Of a DNA stretch of 64,000 nucleotides, positions 17,171-25,026 are shown piece after piece. A program made the translations under genes and the position numbers. Source of the stretch: Ottowia sp. (lineage in GTDB: Bacteria; Pseudomonadota; Gammaproteobacteria; Burkholderiales; Burkholderiaceae_C). The stretch covers positions 248,001 through 312,000 of the forward strand of contig NZ_JADJCO010000002.1 in NCBI RefSeq assembly GCF_016703145.1, read 5' to 3'. Numbering within the stretch: the stretch's first letter is position 1; every line of letters begins with the position of its first letter. Below the pieces are notes generated by a model. The model was not told the origin of the DNA, searched no databases, and saw nothing but the letters and a program-made list of their open reading frames with translations.

Positions 17171-17761
17171 TCAGTTCAAGCTTTCTTGATAGCCCATGCC
17201 GGCAGCCATGTGGCGCACGCCTGCAACGAATACCTGTAGGCTTTTCGAGTGGTTGTTCCCTGAATTCAGGTGTTGGGCCATGGTGCGTGCGCCGCTGTTT
17301 TTCTGGAAGGCGGGCACGAGCCGTTTGACTTCCACGGAGGGCTTTTGCCAATCGTCTGGATGGGCGAAGCGCTTGCGATGTGCCGGGGTATCCGCCTTGG
17401 GCTGGTCAAAAGCTGCGGCCAGCGCGGCGAGGTCGCCGAGATACCAGCTTTCGAGTTCCTGGCAGACCAGGCGTATCAGGGTTTCAGGGCGGCCGCTTTG
17501 TGCGCACAAGGCTTGCAACTTGGCTTTGAGGTCGATGCAGTGGGCGTTGTCGTTGTCGCGCACGATGACGAAGCGGTCGCCGGGAATGCGCCATGCGGCC
17601 AGCTTGCGAGGGATGCTGCGGTCCAGATCGCTCTTGCCTTCGTGGGGCACACACTGGAAGTGCTGGCCATCCACCCAGCCGGGGAACAGGCGTGGCAGCC
17701 AGTCATCGAGCAACACCCGCATGGAGGGCTCTTCAAGCAGAAAGATGATGCGACCCTGCAT
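17171..17761 (-). CDS. DUF4276 (TOPRIM-like) protein
   Basis: 196 residues. An acidic motif near the N-terminus (IIFLLEEPS, E10/E11) is followed by VIVRDNDNAHC with D69/D71, a TOPRIM-like acidic pattern, and by the family-typical CQELESWYLGD. DUF4276 proteins are commonly encoded next to AAA ATPases in defence loci. By analogy with OLD and PARIS systems they may be the nuclease or toxin effector; this is inferred. The ATG at 17761 overlaps the upstream ATPase stop as TGATG, a strong sign of paired translation. The methyltransferase gene starts 8 bases downstream. Confidence 0.82.
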   Translation of the reverse strand: MQGRIIFLLEEPSMRVLLDDWLPRLFPGWVDGQHFQCVPHEGKSDLDRSIPRKLAAWRIPGDRFVIVRDNDNAHCIDLKAKLQALCAQSGRPETLIRLVCQELESWYLGDLAALAAAFDQPKADTPAHRKRFAHPDDWQKPSVEVKRLVPAFQKNSGARTMAQHLNSGNNHSKSLQVFVAGVRHMAAGMGYQESLN

Positions 17762-18960
17762 CAGCTCACATCCTTGTTGAGGCCCTCGAACAAACCCTGC
17801 TTCCACAGATAGCCGGGAAGGTCACCGGCATCGAACAGGGCGCGCAGGTTCTCGGAACTGCTGGCGCGGGAGATGGTTGTGAACCCTTGATCCTTGCGCA
17901 GGCAGTAGATCTCGTCGAGGGTCAGCGCATTGAGGAAATCTGGCGAGTGCGTGGAGATGAAGACCTGCCCCCCGCGCTCGGCGTAGTCGCGGAACTCCTC
18001 GGCCAGTTCGGGCAGGAGTTCGGGGTAGAGCTGGTTCTCGGGCTCCTCGACGGCCAGCAACGGATAGGGCTTGGGGTCGTTGAGCAGCACGAGGTAGGCA
18101 AACATCTTGATGGTGCCATCCGACACATGGCGGGCAATGAACGGATCTTTGAAGCTGCCATCCTGGAAGCGCAGAACGAGGCGGCCGTCTTCCGTTTGTT
18201 TGGGCTCGACCACCGATACGCCCGGCACGCGGCGTTGCATGGCATGCAGCACGCGGTCGAATCGGTCGCGGTGATGCTCGAACAGATAGTTGGCCACCAG
18301 CGGCAGGTTGTCGCCCCGGGTGGAGAGGTGCTCGGCAAAGCCGTCTTCCTGGCTGGGACGGGCCTCGGAGACGTGGAAGTCGGAGATATGCCAGTTCTCG
18401 ATCATCAGCCGGAAGGCGCTGGCCGCCTTGAAGCGCTCGAACTGGCCCAGGCCCTTGATGGCGAGGATGTCCGGGGCGTCCAGTTCCTGTTCCTCACGGG
18501 TCAGGTCTTCGTCGGGCTTGGAAAAGTCTTCCTCGTTGGTGATGGCGTAGCCCTTGCCGGAGGAGAAATCCAAGAAGCGAAACGGCGCGCCATAGGCGCC
18601 ACGCTTGTAGCGCAGGATCTCGCGCTCTACGACAGGGCGCCCGCTTTTCTTGTCGGGCTTGATCTTCAGCGCGTAAGTCACGAGCCGGTCATATCCGGTG
18701 ATCTCCAGTCGAAACTGCAGCGTGATCTCAATGGGTTCATTCGCGAAACCGCGGCTCGCCACCTCGCGGTAGCCTCCTCGCTTGGCCAACGCCTTGGCCA
18801 CGTTCATCGACAGGGCGTCCTTGAGAAAGGAGAACACGTCGAACAGGGTGGACTTGCCGGTGCCGTTGGCACCCACCAGCACGCACAGGCGCGGAATGTT
18901 TTCCAGCTTCGCGTCGCGGAACAGTCGGTAGTTCTTGATGGCGATGGATTCGATTTGCAT
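17761..18960 (-). CDS. AAA_21-type ATPase, partner of DUF4276
   Basis: 399 residues of an ABC/OLD-like ATPase. Walker A GANGTGKST is at 30-38, the conserved HVSDGTIKMFAYL signature region sits near residue 280, Walker B LLAVEEPENQLYP near 310, and the STHSPDFLN H-loop follows. Such ATPases sense phage or DNA signals and control a partner nuclease in several anti-phage systems; here the partner is probably the DUF4276 protein. The ATG at 18960 is preferred because GAAAGGG lies just upstream; a TTG at 18975 is the alternative. Confidence 0.86.
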   Translation of the reverse strand: MQIESIAIKNYRLFRDAKLENIPRLCVLVGANGTGKSTLFDVFSFLKDALSMNVAKALAKRGGYREVASRGFANEPIEITLQFRLEITGYDRLVTYALKIKPDKKSGRPVVEREILRYKRGAYGAPFRFLDFSSGKGYAITNEEDFSKPDEDLTREEQELDAPDILAIKGLGQFERFKAASAFRLMIENWHISDFHVSEARPSQEDGFAEHLSTRGDNLPLVANYLFEHHRDRFDRVLHAMQRRVPGVSVVEPKQTEDGRLVLRFQDGSFKDPFIARHVSDGTIKMFAYLVLLNDPKPYPLLAVEEPENQLYPELLPELAEEFRDYAERGGQVFISTHSPDFLNALTLDEIYCLRKDQGFTTISRASSSENLRALFDAGDLPGYLWKQGLFEGLNKDVS

Positions 18961-18971
18961 GGGGTGCCCTT

Positions 18972-19262
18972 TCAATACAGTGTGGCCGGGTAGTGCCTGA
19001 GCATCGGATAGTCCACCTTCCGCTTGCTGCCGGAGCCCAGGTCGACCATTTTGTTGACGTCAACAAAATGGTCCGAGACGGCATGGCCAGACACCTCGCA
19101 GGCCACTTTGGCCTTGGAAATGGCGGTGCCAAAGTTGCGCCACTCGGCATAGCCCAGCAGGTGCTGCAGGTCTCTGGCCAGCCAATATTCGACGCCGCCA
19201 TCGGTCTGTTGGGCATGTCCCTCGAAGGTGTTGGTCAGCGCGTGGACGAGTCCGGTTTTCAC
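18972..19262 (-). pseudogene. DinD-like protein, C-terminally truncated
   Basis: 96 residues matching only the N-terminal part of the DNA-damage-inducible protein D family: EYWLARDLQHLLGYAEWRNF, AKVACEVSGH, DHF, then GSGSKRKVDYPMLRHY and a stop. In full-length members this point continues into RYACYLIAQNGDP, so about two thirds of the protein is lost. The GTG start overlaps the restriction-subunit stop (GTGA), so it was, or still is, translationally coupled. A functional short protein cannot be excluded. Confidence 0.7.
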
Positions 19263-22200
19263 GTGTTCTCCCTTCGGTTGTGCTGCTCGATCATGGCGTC
19301 GAACGCCTCCTGCACCTTCCGCGCAAAGTCATCCTGCATCTGCCACACGTCCGTGAATTCGGCAAAGGCCCAGCGGCCATGGGTGCCGAGCCGGTTCACG
19401 CCTGGCACCCAGTGGGTGAGCATGGTTTCCTTCTTGATCTTGGCGTCTTCGCCGCGGTAGCCCTTGATCTCGACCACGAGGTTCAGCAGGTCATCCTCGC
19501 CATGACCGTCGTCCACGCGCACGATGAAGTCGGGGCGGTAGCGGTGCGGTTGGCCATCTTTGTTGTAGGGCACTTCCAGGCCCAGGTTGTGGTTCTTCAC
19601 GTAGGCGCGCACGCGCGGGTGCGACTCGGCCACGCGGCAGAACTCGGCTTCCCAGTCGCTGTCGAGGATGACCCAGTTGATGTGGCAGCGCGGGCCATCG
19701 TGCGCCAGGCCACTGGTGTTCCAGCGGTCGGTCTTGGAGGTGTTGAAGCTCACATGCCGGGTGCTGCCCACTGGGTTGTAGGGGTCGAGCACGGCCTGGA
19801 TGGGACGTTGGCCGAGAAAGGCGCGGGTGATGCCTGCATTGATGCGGCCGCAGGCGTCTTCAGCCAGCGTTTTGTACTTGAGTTGCGCGGGGTAGGTGCC
19901 GCCCTTGCATTCCAGGTAGCCTTCCAGCCACTGGCGGGCAATGCGTTTGAGCTGGCCGAACAGGTGCAACTGGAGCTGTCCATCGGCATCTCGAAAATGA
20001 GTCTGCAGCAGATGGGAGGTCAGCTCGTACACCACCTGCGATGGGCGCACGTCGCCCGTGTGCACGAGGTTCAAGTCCACCTGCGCACCGATGATGCCGG
20101 AGTTGCGTGTTTCGGTGGCGCCCACCAGCGCAGGCGTGAGCTCCATGCGAGAGTCGTCGGTGAACTCGGCCCGCAACTGTTCTTCGGGCAGTTCCACGCG
20201 GTAGCCTTGCACCCGCGGAAAGCGAATCTCCAGCGCCTCGCGTTCGCGCAGCGCCTTGACCTGGATGGTCTCGCGTGGCTTTTGCGGCGGCGCGACCACA
20301 GGCTCTGCGTTGAAGTCGAAGGGAATACCCAGCACGTCGGCGTATTCGACGTTGAACAGGCCCTCGGCATTGAGTTCATAGGACTGGCGGCGCAATGCGC
20401 GGCCGATCACCTGTTCGCAAAGCAACTGGGTGCCAAAGGCGCGCACGCCGAGCACGTGGGTCACGGTGTTGGTGTCCCATCCCTCGGTCAGCATGGAGAC
20501 CGAGACCACGCAGCGGATGGAGTCGCCCAGCCGGCCGGGTTTGCCCACGGTATTCATCACTTCGCGCAGCAAATCCTGATCGGTGATTTTCTGGCCGGCT
20601 TGGGCGTCTCCGGTTCGCTCGACGATTTCGCGGCGGAAGCGGTCGATTTCGTCGGCGGCCATGCCGCGGAAGCTGTCGTCGAGTGCCTCGCCCGATTCAA
20701 GTTGTTCGCTGTCGATCAGCAGCGTGCGTGGCCGGCCCAGGGCGTTGCCGTAGTCGTCCTGGTTGCGAAACAAGGGCAGGCGACCGGCTTCATGGGCGCC
20801 GTCCGCCCGTGTGAAGCCCGAGATGTAGTCGTACACGAGCTTCGAGGTGGCGGTGTTGTTGCACACCACGATGAAGCAAGGCGGCACCGCGAGCTGTTCC
20901 TTTTGCCACAGCGCGAAGGTCTTTTCATAGTGGCCGTACAGGGCTTCCAGCGCGGTCTGCAATTGCGTGGGCAGCGCCAAAGGGTTCAGCCCTTCGGCCT
21001 TGCCACGGCCTTTCTTGGGCATCTTGGCGCGAATGTGTTCCCACAGATTGCGGAACATCGGCATCTCGGCGCCGGGGATGTTGTCTGCCACCGGCACGCG
21101 TGGAAGCTTGACGATGCCGCATTCGATGGCATCCATCAGCGAGAAGTCGCTCAGGGTCCAAGGGAACAAGGTGCCTTCGGCATAGCCTGAGCCGCGCAGG
21201 AAGAAGGGCGTGGCTGACAGGTCGAACACGCGGGACACGCCCAGCTTGCGCTGAACGGCTTCGAGGCCGGAGATCCACAGCCGGGCCGCGGCGTTGTTTT
21301 CTTCGGCTTCTTTCTTCTCGTCGCCTTTCAGGTCGTCGTCTTCCGGGGCATCCGGTTTTTCACGGTAGCAGTGGTGTGCCTCGTCGTTGATGACCAGCAC
21401 GTCTTTCAAGCCCATGAGGTCGGGCATGACCCGCTGGAGCATCTGGCCTTCGGTTTCCAGGGTGTCGAGTTCTTCGCCGCCGCGTCCTTGCAGCAAGGCG
21501 CGGCCGCCTTTGGACAGTTCCACGCGCTCACGCCGCTTGAACGCGTGGTAGTTGGTGATGACGATCTTGGCGCGCTCCAGGTCGGCGAGCATGTCGCCAG
21601 GCACCAGTTCGCGGCTGGCGTAGTAGCTGTCGGGATCGTTCGGCTGCAGGACGCGCAGGCGATCACGAATGGTCAGCCCCGGGGCAACGACAAGAAAGCC
21701 GCGGGTAAAGCGCCGGCTGGCGGGTTTGCGGACGGCATTGATGGTTTGCCAGGCGATCAGCATGGCCATCACCGTGGTCTTGCCGGCCCCGGTGGCCAGC
21801 TTGAGCGCCAGCCGCGCAAGGTCTGGGTTGGCGTCCTGATTGGCGCGCTCCAGATGGTCGATGAAGGTTTTGCCCGCCTTGCCAAGCTGTGGTGCCACCT
21901 CCGTCAGCCAGATGGCGGTCTCCACGGCCTCGATCTGGCAGAAGAACGGGCGCACACCGCTGAACGCGTGGTGGCGCCAGTGCTGCAGCAGCCGAGCGGT
22001 TTCCGGCGTCACGCGCCAGCTGGCCGGATCGGGCAGCGCGCGCCATTTGTCGACTTCTCCGCGCGCGGCATTGATGACGGCCTGGTGGTCGTATTGCTGT
22101 GCCTGTGTTGACAGGCCTTTGCCTTCGTCGAAAAGAAGCGCCTCTTGTCTGGCCTGGCCCTTGCGTTTTTTGGGCTGGGGAATGGGTGTGATGAATTCAG

Positions 22201-22321
22201 CACGCCGTCGGCTGGCGACGACTTGCTGCGTGGGTTGCCCATTCTTGTCCAGCTCCCAGTGCTGCAACGGATAGCCGTACGGGGAGTTGAGGATGGGTTT
22301 TTCTAAGAAGAGATTTGTCAT
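19259..22321 (-). CDS. Restriction endonuclease subunit: SF2 helicase with C-terminal PD-(D/E)xK nuclease
   Basis: 1020 residues. Walker A ATGAGKTT is at 176-183, DEAH at 313-316, and helicase domain 2 includes VSMLTEGWDTNTVTHV and QVIGRALRR. The C-terminal nuclease has YRPDF (D931) and VVEIKG (E951, K953), the PD-(D/E)xK pattern. This architecture is that of type III Res-like subunits, which cut only in complex with the cognate methyltransferase. It is the first gene of the defence operon. The frame appears intact, in contrast to the broken mod gene. Confidence 0.9.
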   Translation of the reverse strand: MTNLFLEKPILNSPYGYPLQHWELDKNGQPTQQVVASRRRAEFITPIPQPKKRKGQARQEALLFDEGKGLSTQAQQYDHQAVINAARGEVDKWRALPDPASWRVTPETARLLQHWRHHAFSGVRPFFCQIEAVETAIWLTEVAPQLGKAGKTFIDHLERANQDANPDLARLALKLATGAGKTTVMAMLIAWQTINAVRKPASRRFTRGFLVVAPGLTIRDRLRVLQPNDPDSYYASRELVPGDMLADLERAKIVITNYHAFKRRERVELSKGGRALLQGRGGEELDTLETEGQMLQRVMPDLMGLKDVLVINDEAHHCYREKPDAPEDDDLKGDEKKEAEENNAAARLWISGLEAVQRKLGVSRVFDLSATPFFLRGSGYAEGTLFPWTLSDFSLMDAIECGIVKLPRVPVADNIPGAEMPMFRNLWEHIRAKMPKKGRGKAEGLNPLALPTQLQTALEALYGHYEKTFALWQKEQLAVPPCFIVVCNNTATSKLVYDYISGFTRADGAHEAGRLPLFRNQDDYGNALGRPRTLLIDSEQLESGEALDDSFRGMAADEIDRFRREIVERTGDAQAGQKITDQDLLREVMNTVGKPGRLGDSIRCVVSVSMLTEGWDTNTVTHVLGVRAFGTQLLCEQVIGRALRRQSYELNAEGLFNVEYADVLGIPFDFNAEPVVAPPQKPRETIQVKALREREALEIRFPRVQGYRVELPEEQLRAEFTDDSRMELTPALVGATETRNSGIIGAQVDLNLVHTGDVRPSQVVYELTSHLLQTHFRDADGQLQLHLFGQLKRIARQWLEGYLECKGGTYPAQLKYKTLAEDACGRINAGITRAFLGQRPIQAVLDPYNPVGSTRHVSFNTSKTDRWNTSGLAHDGPRCHINWVILDSDWEAEFCRVAESHPRVRAYVKNHNLGLEVPYNKDGQPHRYRPDFIVRVDDGHGEDDLLNLVVEIKGYRGEDAKIKKETMLTHWVPGVNRLGTHGRWAFAEFTDVWQMQDDFARKVQEAFDAMIEQHNRRENT

Positions 22322-22440
22322 GGTTGAAAACCTGTGCCAACGCTCCTCTCTGGCACGGTATCGATATTTGAGCCCTGATAGTTTGCCAGTTCATCGATCA
22401 TGCTGAGACTGTTTGTGGGTAGTTCAGCAGCTCATAACTA

Positions 22441-22498
22441 CTAATAATTTAATAGCTACCACCGCTTGAATGGCGGGCACTGTAAGCCAATCTGACCA
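22441..22498. repeat. Family A repeat upstream of ychF
   Basis: AATAGCTACCACCGCTTGAA followed by GGCGGGCACTGTAAGCC, the short AGCTNCC...GCTTG...GGCG form also seen at 53212-53282. It lies in the 243-bp gap between the divergent restriction gene and ychF. The rest of that gap has no recognised element. Confidence 0.65.
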
Positions 22499-22564
22499 TG
22501 AATCCGCAACGCGGCGCCGCTGGCCGCGCCGGTAGAATTCCCCTTTTCTCCTGAAAGCCCCGCC

Positions 22565-23659
22565 ATGAGCCTGCAATGCGGCATCGTGGGCCTGCCCAAC
22601 GTCGGCAAGTCCACCCTCTTCAACGCGCTGACCCAAGCCGGCATCGCCGCCGAGAACTACCCCTTCTGCACCATCGAGCCCAACACCGGCGTGGTCGAGG
22701 TGCCCGATCCGCGCCTGGCCCGGCTGGCCGAGATCGTCCAGCCCGAGCGCGTGCTGCCGGCCATCGTCGAGTTCGTGGACATCGCCGGCCTGGTGGCCGG
22801 CGCCAGCACCGGCGAGGGCCTGGGCAACCAGTTCCTGGCCCACATCCGCGAGACCGACGCCATCGTCAACGTGGTGCGCTGCTTCGAGGACGCCAACGTC
22901 ATCCACGTGGCCGGCAAGGTGGACCCGATCGCCGACATCGAGGTGATCCAGACCGAGCTGTGCCTGGCCGACCTGGGCACGGTGGACAAGGCCCTGCAGC
23001 GCTACACCAAGGCCAGCAAGAGCGGCAACGACAAGGAAGCCGCCGCCATGCTGAAGGTGCTGGCGCCCGTGCAAGCCGCGCTGAACGAAGGCCGGCCCGC
23101 GCGCACGCTGGATTTGAGCCGCGACGAGCTGGCGCTGCTCAAGCCCCTGTGCCTGATCACGGCCAAGCCCGCCATGTTTGTCGGCAACGTCAGCGAAGAC
23201 GGGTTCGACGGCAACCCGCTGCTCGACCGCCTGAAGGACTACGCCGCCAGCCAGAACGCACCCGTGGTCGCCATCTGCGCCAAGATGGAAGCCGACATGG
23301 CCGAGATGAGCGACGAGGACAAGGCGATCTTCCTGGAAGAAATGGGCCAGAGCGAGCCCGGCCTGAACCGGCTGATCCGCGCGGCCTTCAAGCTGCTGGG
23401 CCTGCAGACCTACTTCACCGCCGGCGTGAAGGAAGTGCGCGCCTGGACCATCCACGCCGGCGACACCGCGCCCCAGGCGGCCGGCGTGATCCACGGCGAC
23501 TTCGAGCGCGGCTTCATCCGCGCGCAGACCATCGCCTTCGACGACTACATCCAGTACAAAGGCGAGCAGGGCGCCAAGGACGCCGGGCGCATGCGCAGCG
23601 AGGGCAAGGAGTACGTCGTCAAGGATGGGGATGTGATGAACTTCCTGTTCAACGTCTGA
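22565..23659 (+). CDS. ychF: Ribosome-binding ATPase YchF
   Basis: 364 residues of an Obg-family P-loop protein that prefers ATP and associates with ribosomes; it is implicated in oxidative-stress responses. The nucleotide-binding GIVGLPNVGKST is at residues 6-17, the switch/G3 motif DIAGLV near 75, a coiled-coil helical insert in the middle, and the TGS-like C-terminus ends YVVKDGDVMNFLFNV. Start ATG at 22565. The last 20 bases of the gene are repeated 0.8 kb downstream, beyond a toxin-antitoxin pair. Confidence 0.96.
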   Translation: MSLQCGIVGLPNVGKSTLFNALTQAGIAAENYPFCTIEPNTGVVEVPDPRLARLAEIVQPERVLPAIVEFVDIAGLVAGASTGEGLGNQFLAHIRETDAIVNVVRCFEDANVIHVAGKVDPIADIEVIQTELCLADLGTVDKALQRYTKASKSGNDKEAAAMLKVLAPVQAALNEGRPARTLDLSRDELALLKPLCLITAKPAMFVGNVSEDGFDGNPLLDRLKDYAASQNAPVVAICAKMEADMAEMSDEDKAIFLEEMGQSEPGLNRLIRAAFKLLGLQTYFTAGVKEVRAWTIHAGDTAPQAAGVIHGDFERGFIRAQTIAFDDYIQYKGEQGAKDAGRMRSEGKEYVVKDGDVMNFLFNV

Positions 23660-23717
23660 AAGCCAGTCCTTTATATGTAATACAAAGTGTGATACAAAGC
23701 CGTCAAGGATCGGCTGC

Positions 23718-24107
23718 ATGCGAGTTTTCAAGAACGCTTGGTTCGAGCGGTTTGCCCGCAAACAGGACATATCGGACAAGGCGATCGTGCAGGCCATGGA
23801 GCGGGCCGAGCAGGGCTTGATCGACGCTGACCTTGGCGGTGGTGTCATCAAGCAGCGTGTGGCGCGGCCTGGACAAGGCAAGTCGGGCGGGTTCCGCACC
23901 GTTGTTCTGTATCGGACGGCGGAACGCGCTTTCTTTGTCTATGGGTTCGCCAAGAGTGACCGCGACAACATCGGCAAGGATGAAGAGGCCCAGTTCAGGA
24001 AGGCCGCAGGCTATGTGCTGGGCCTGTCAGACGAGCAACTGGCCGTGTTGATCGGCAAGGGGCAATTTTCGGAGGTACACGATCATGACGAAGAAATACC
24101 GGAGTGA
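23718..24107 (+). CDS. RelE/HigB-2-like toxin
   Basis: 129 residues. MRVFKNAWFERFARKQ, KQRVARPGQGKSGGFRTVV and AFFVYGFAKSDRDNI are typical of HigB-like toxins of the RelE superfamily (pfam06296 type), which cleave mRNA on the ribosome. The C-terminal helix (YVLGLSDEQLAVLIGKG) is typical of this subgroup. It overlaps the antitoxin gene by 23 bases. The pair lies between duplicated ychF ends and has a lower GC look than its neighbours, suggesting acquisition by transfer. Confidence 0.85.
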   Translation: MRVFKNAWFERFARKQDISDKAIVQAMERAEQGLIDADLGGGVIKQRVARPGQGKSGGFRTVVLYRTAERAFFVYGFAKSDRDNIGKDEEAQFRKAAGYVLGLSDEQLAVLIGKGQFSEVHDHDEEIPE

Positions 24108-24402
24108 TGCTTTCGCGGCCATCCATGAAACCATGGAGGCGCTGCATGGCGTTGGCGCCATCGACAGGCAGACCATGCGCGAGTTCGACGAGGCCTGCCT
24201 GACGCCCGTGGTGCCCATGCCGCCTGAACGCATCCGGGCCTTGCGCGAGCGTGAGCATCTGTCGCAACCTGTCTTTGCGCTCTACCTGAACGTGAGCAAG
24301 AACCTCATCTCCGACTGGGAGCGTGGCGTCAAGAAGCCTGGTGGACCTGCCTTGCGCTTGCTGACGGTCGTGGAAAAGAGTGGCATCCAAGCGATTGCCT
24401 GA
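24085..24402 (+). CDS. XRE-family antitoxin (HigA-like)
   Basis: 105 residues with a C-terminal helix-turn-helix: RIRALREREHLSQPVFALYL then VSKNLISDWERGVKKPGG. Such antitoxins bind and inhibit the HigB-like toxin encoded just upstream and repress their own promoter. Gene order toxin then antitoxin with overlap is normal for higBA systems. The partner assignment rests on adjacency and family. Confidence 0.87.
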   Translation: MTKKYRSDAFAAIHETMEALHGVGAIDRQTMREFDEACLTPVVPMPPERIRALREREHLSQPVFALYLNVSKNLISDWERGVKKPGGPALRLLTVVEKSGIQAIA

Positions 24403-24556
24403 GTGGGTATGAACGAGAGTATGGAATGACCAGCCAAGTCAGCATACCCAGCATCCATGCGGCTTTGACGCAACACTTCCTGTTCAGCGTCTGACGGCGC
24501 TTGGCTGGGAGTTCGGTGGAACTCCTTGGATCAAAAACCCAGTTGCCAGCGCTTGA

Positions 24557-24985
24557 TCAAGAGTGCAGTTCAATGCCCTGCCGTCCAGCCCACTCATCGG
24601 GTGTCTTGATCAGGCCAGGGAACTCGTGACGCATCGCCAGGATGCCGCCATCGCCCGTGAGGAGGGCCTCGGCCCGACCGACATGCGCCAGCGCCAGAAA
24701 CACCTGATCTTTCTTGTCGCGGCAGGCCGGCAATTCTGGCCACGGCCGCGGTAACTCGACGACATCGGCATAGGGCAGAAGATCTCCCAGCAGATCCTGC
24801 TGTTCCTCGCCCGTCAACTTGAATTTGGGATAGGCGAGCACGCGCAGCAGTTCGCTCACCGTTTCCTTGCACGCCAGGGGCTGCAACTGTTCATGCTGCC
24901 ATGCACGGCGTATCCAGGCGAGGCGGCCCGACGTGAACAGGAGCGCCGAAAGCACGACGTTGGTATCCAGAACGACACGGATCAT
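24557..24985 (-). CDS. PIN-domain toxin (PilT_4 family)
   Basis: 142 residues. VVLDTNVVLSALLF gives the first acidic residue, a central ETVSELLRVLAYPKF the second, and RDKKDQVFLALAHVG and ALLTGDGGIL the rest of the PIN nuclease site. These proteins are putative RNases of toxin-antitoxin systems. No antitoxin gene is visible next to it. The alternative ATG at 25030 (adding MKPRDLLDLALQGTP) overlaps the ada stop as ATGA and could be the true start in a coupled transcript; the start at 24985 fits the family length better. Confidence 0.8.
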   Translation of the reverse strand: MIRVVLDTNVVLSALLFTSGRLAWIRRAWQHEQLQPLACKETVSELLRVLAYPKFKLTGEEQQDLLGDLLPYADVVELPRPWPELPACRDKKDQVFLALAHVGRAEALLTGDGGILAMRHEFPGLIKTPDEWAGRQGIELHS

Positions 24986-25026
24986 CGGCGTGCCCTGCAG
25001 CGCCAGATCGAGCAGGTCGCGCGGCT

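Larger units (their letters stand above)
23640..24494. repeat. Direct repeats of the ychF 3' end flanking a toxin-antitoxin cassette
   Basis: ACTTCCTGTTCAACGTCTGA at 23640-23659 (the ychF terminus including its stop) recurs as ACTTCCTGTTCAGCGTCTGA at 24475-24494, 19 of 20 bases identical. The toxin-antitoxin genes lie exactly between the two. This looks like an attachment-site or target duplication left by insertion of the cassette at the ychF end. Confidence 0.75.

Noticed and set aside
7013..22321. BREX, DISARM or CRISPR identity for the island
   Set aside because: No pglZ, brxC, drmA/B-like gene, cas gene or repeat-spacer array is visible.
6906..22564. Attachment-site direct repeats at the ends of the defence island
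   Set aside because: Comparison by eye of both borders found no convincing shared sequence, and no integrase gene or tRNA lies at either side.
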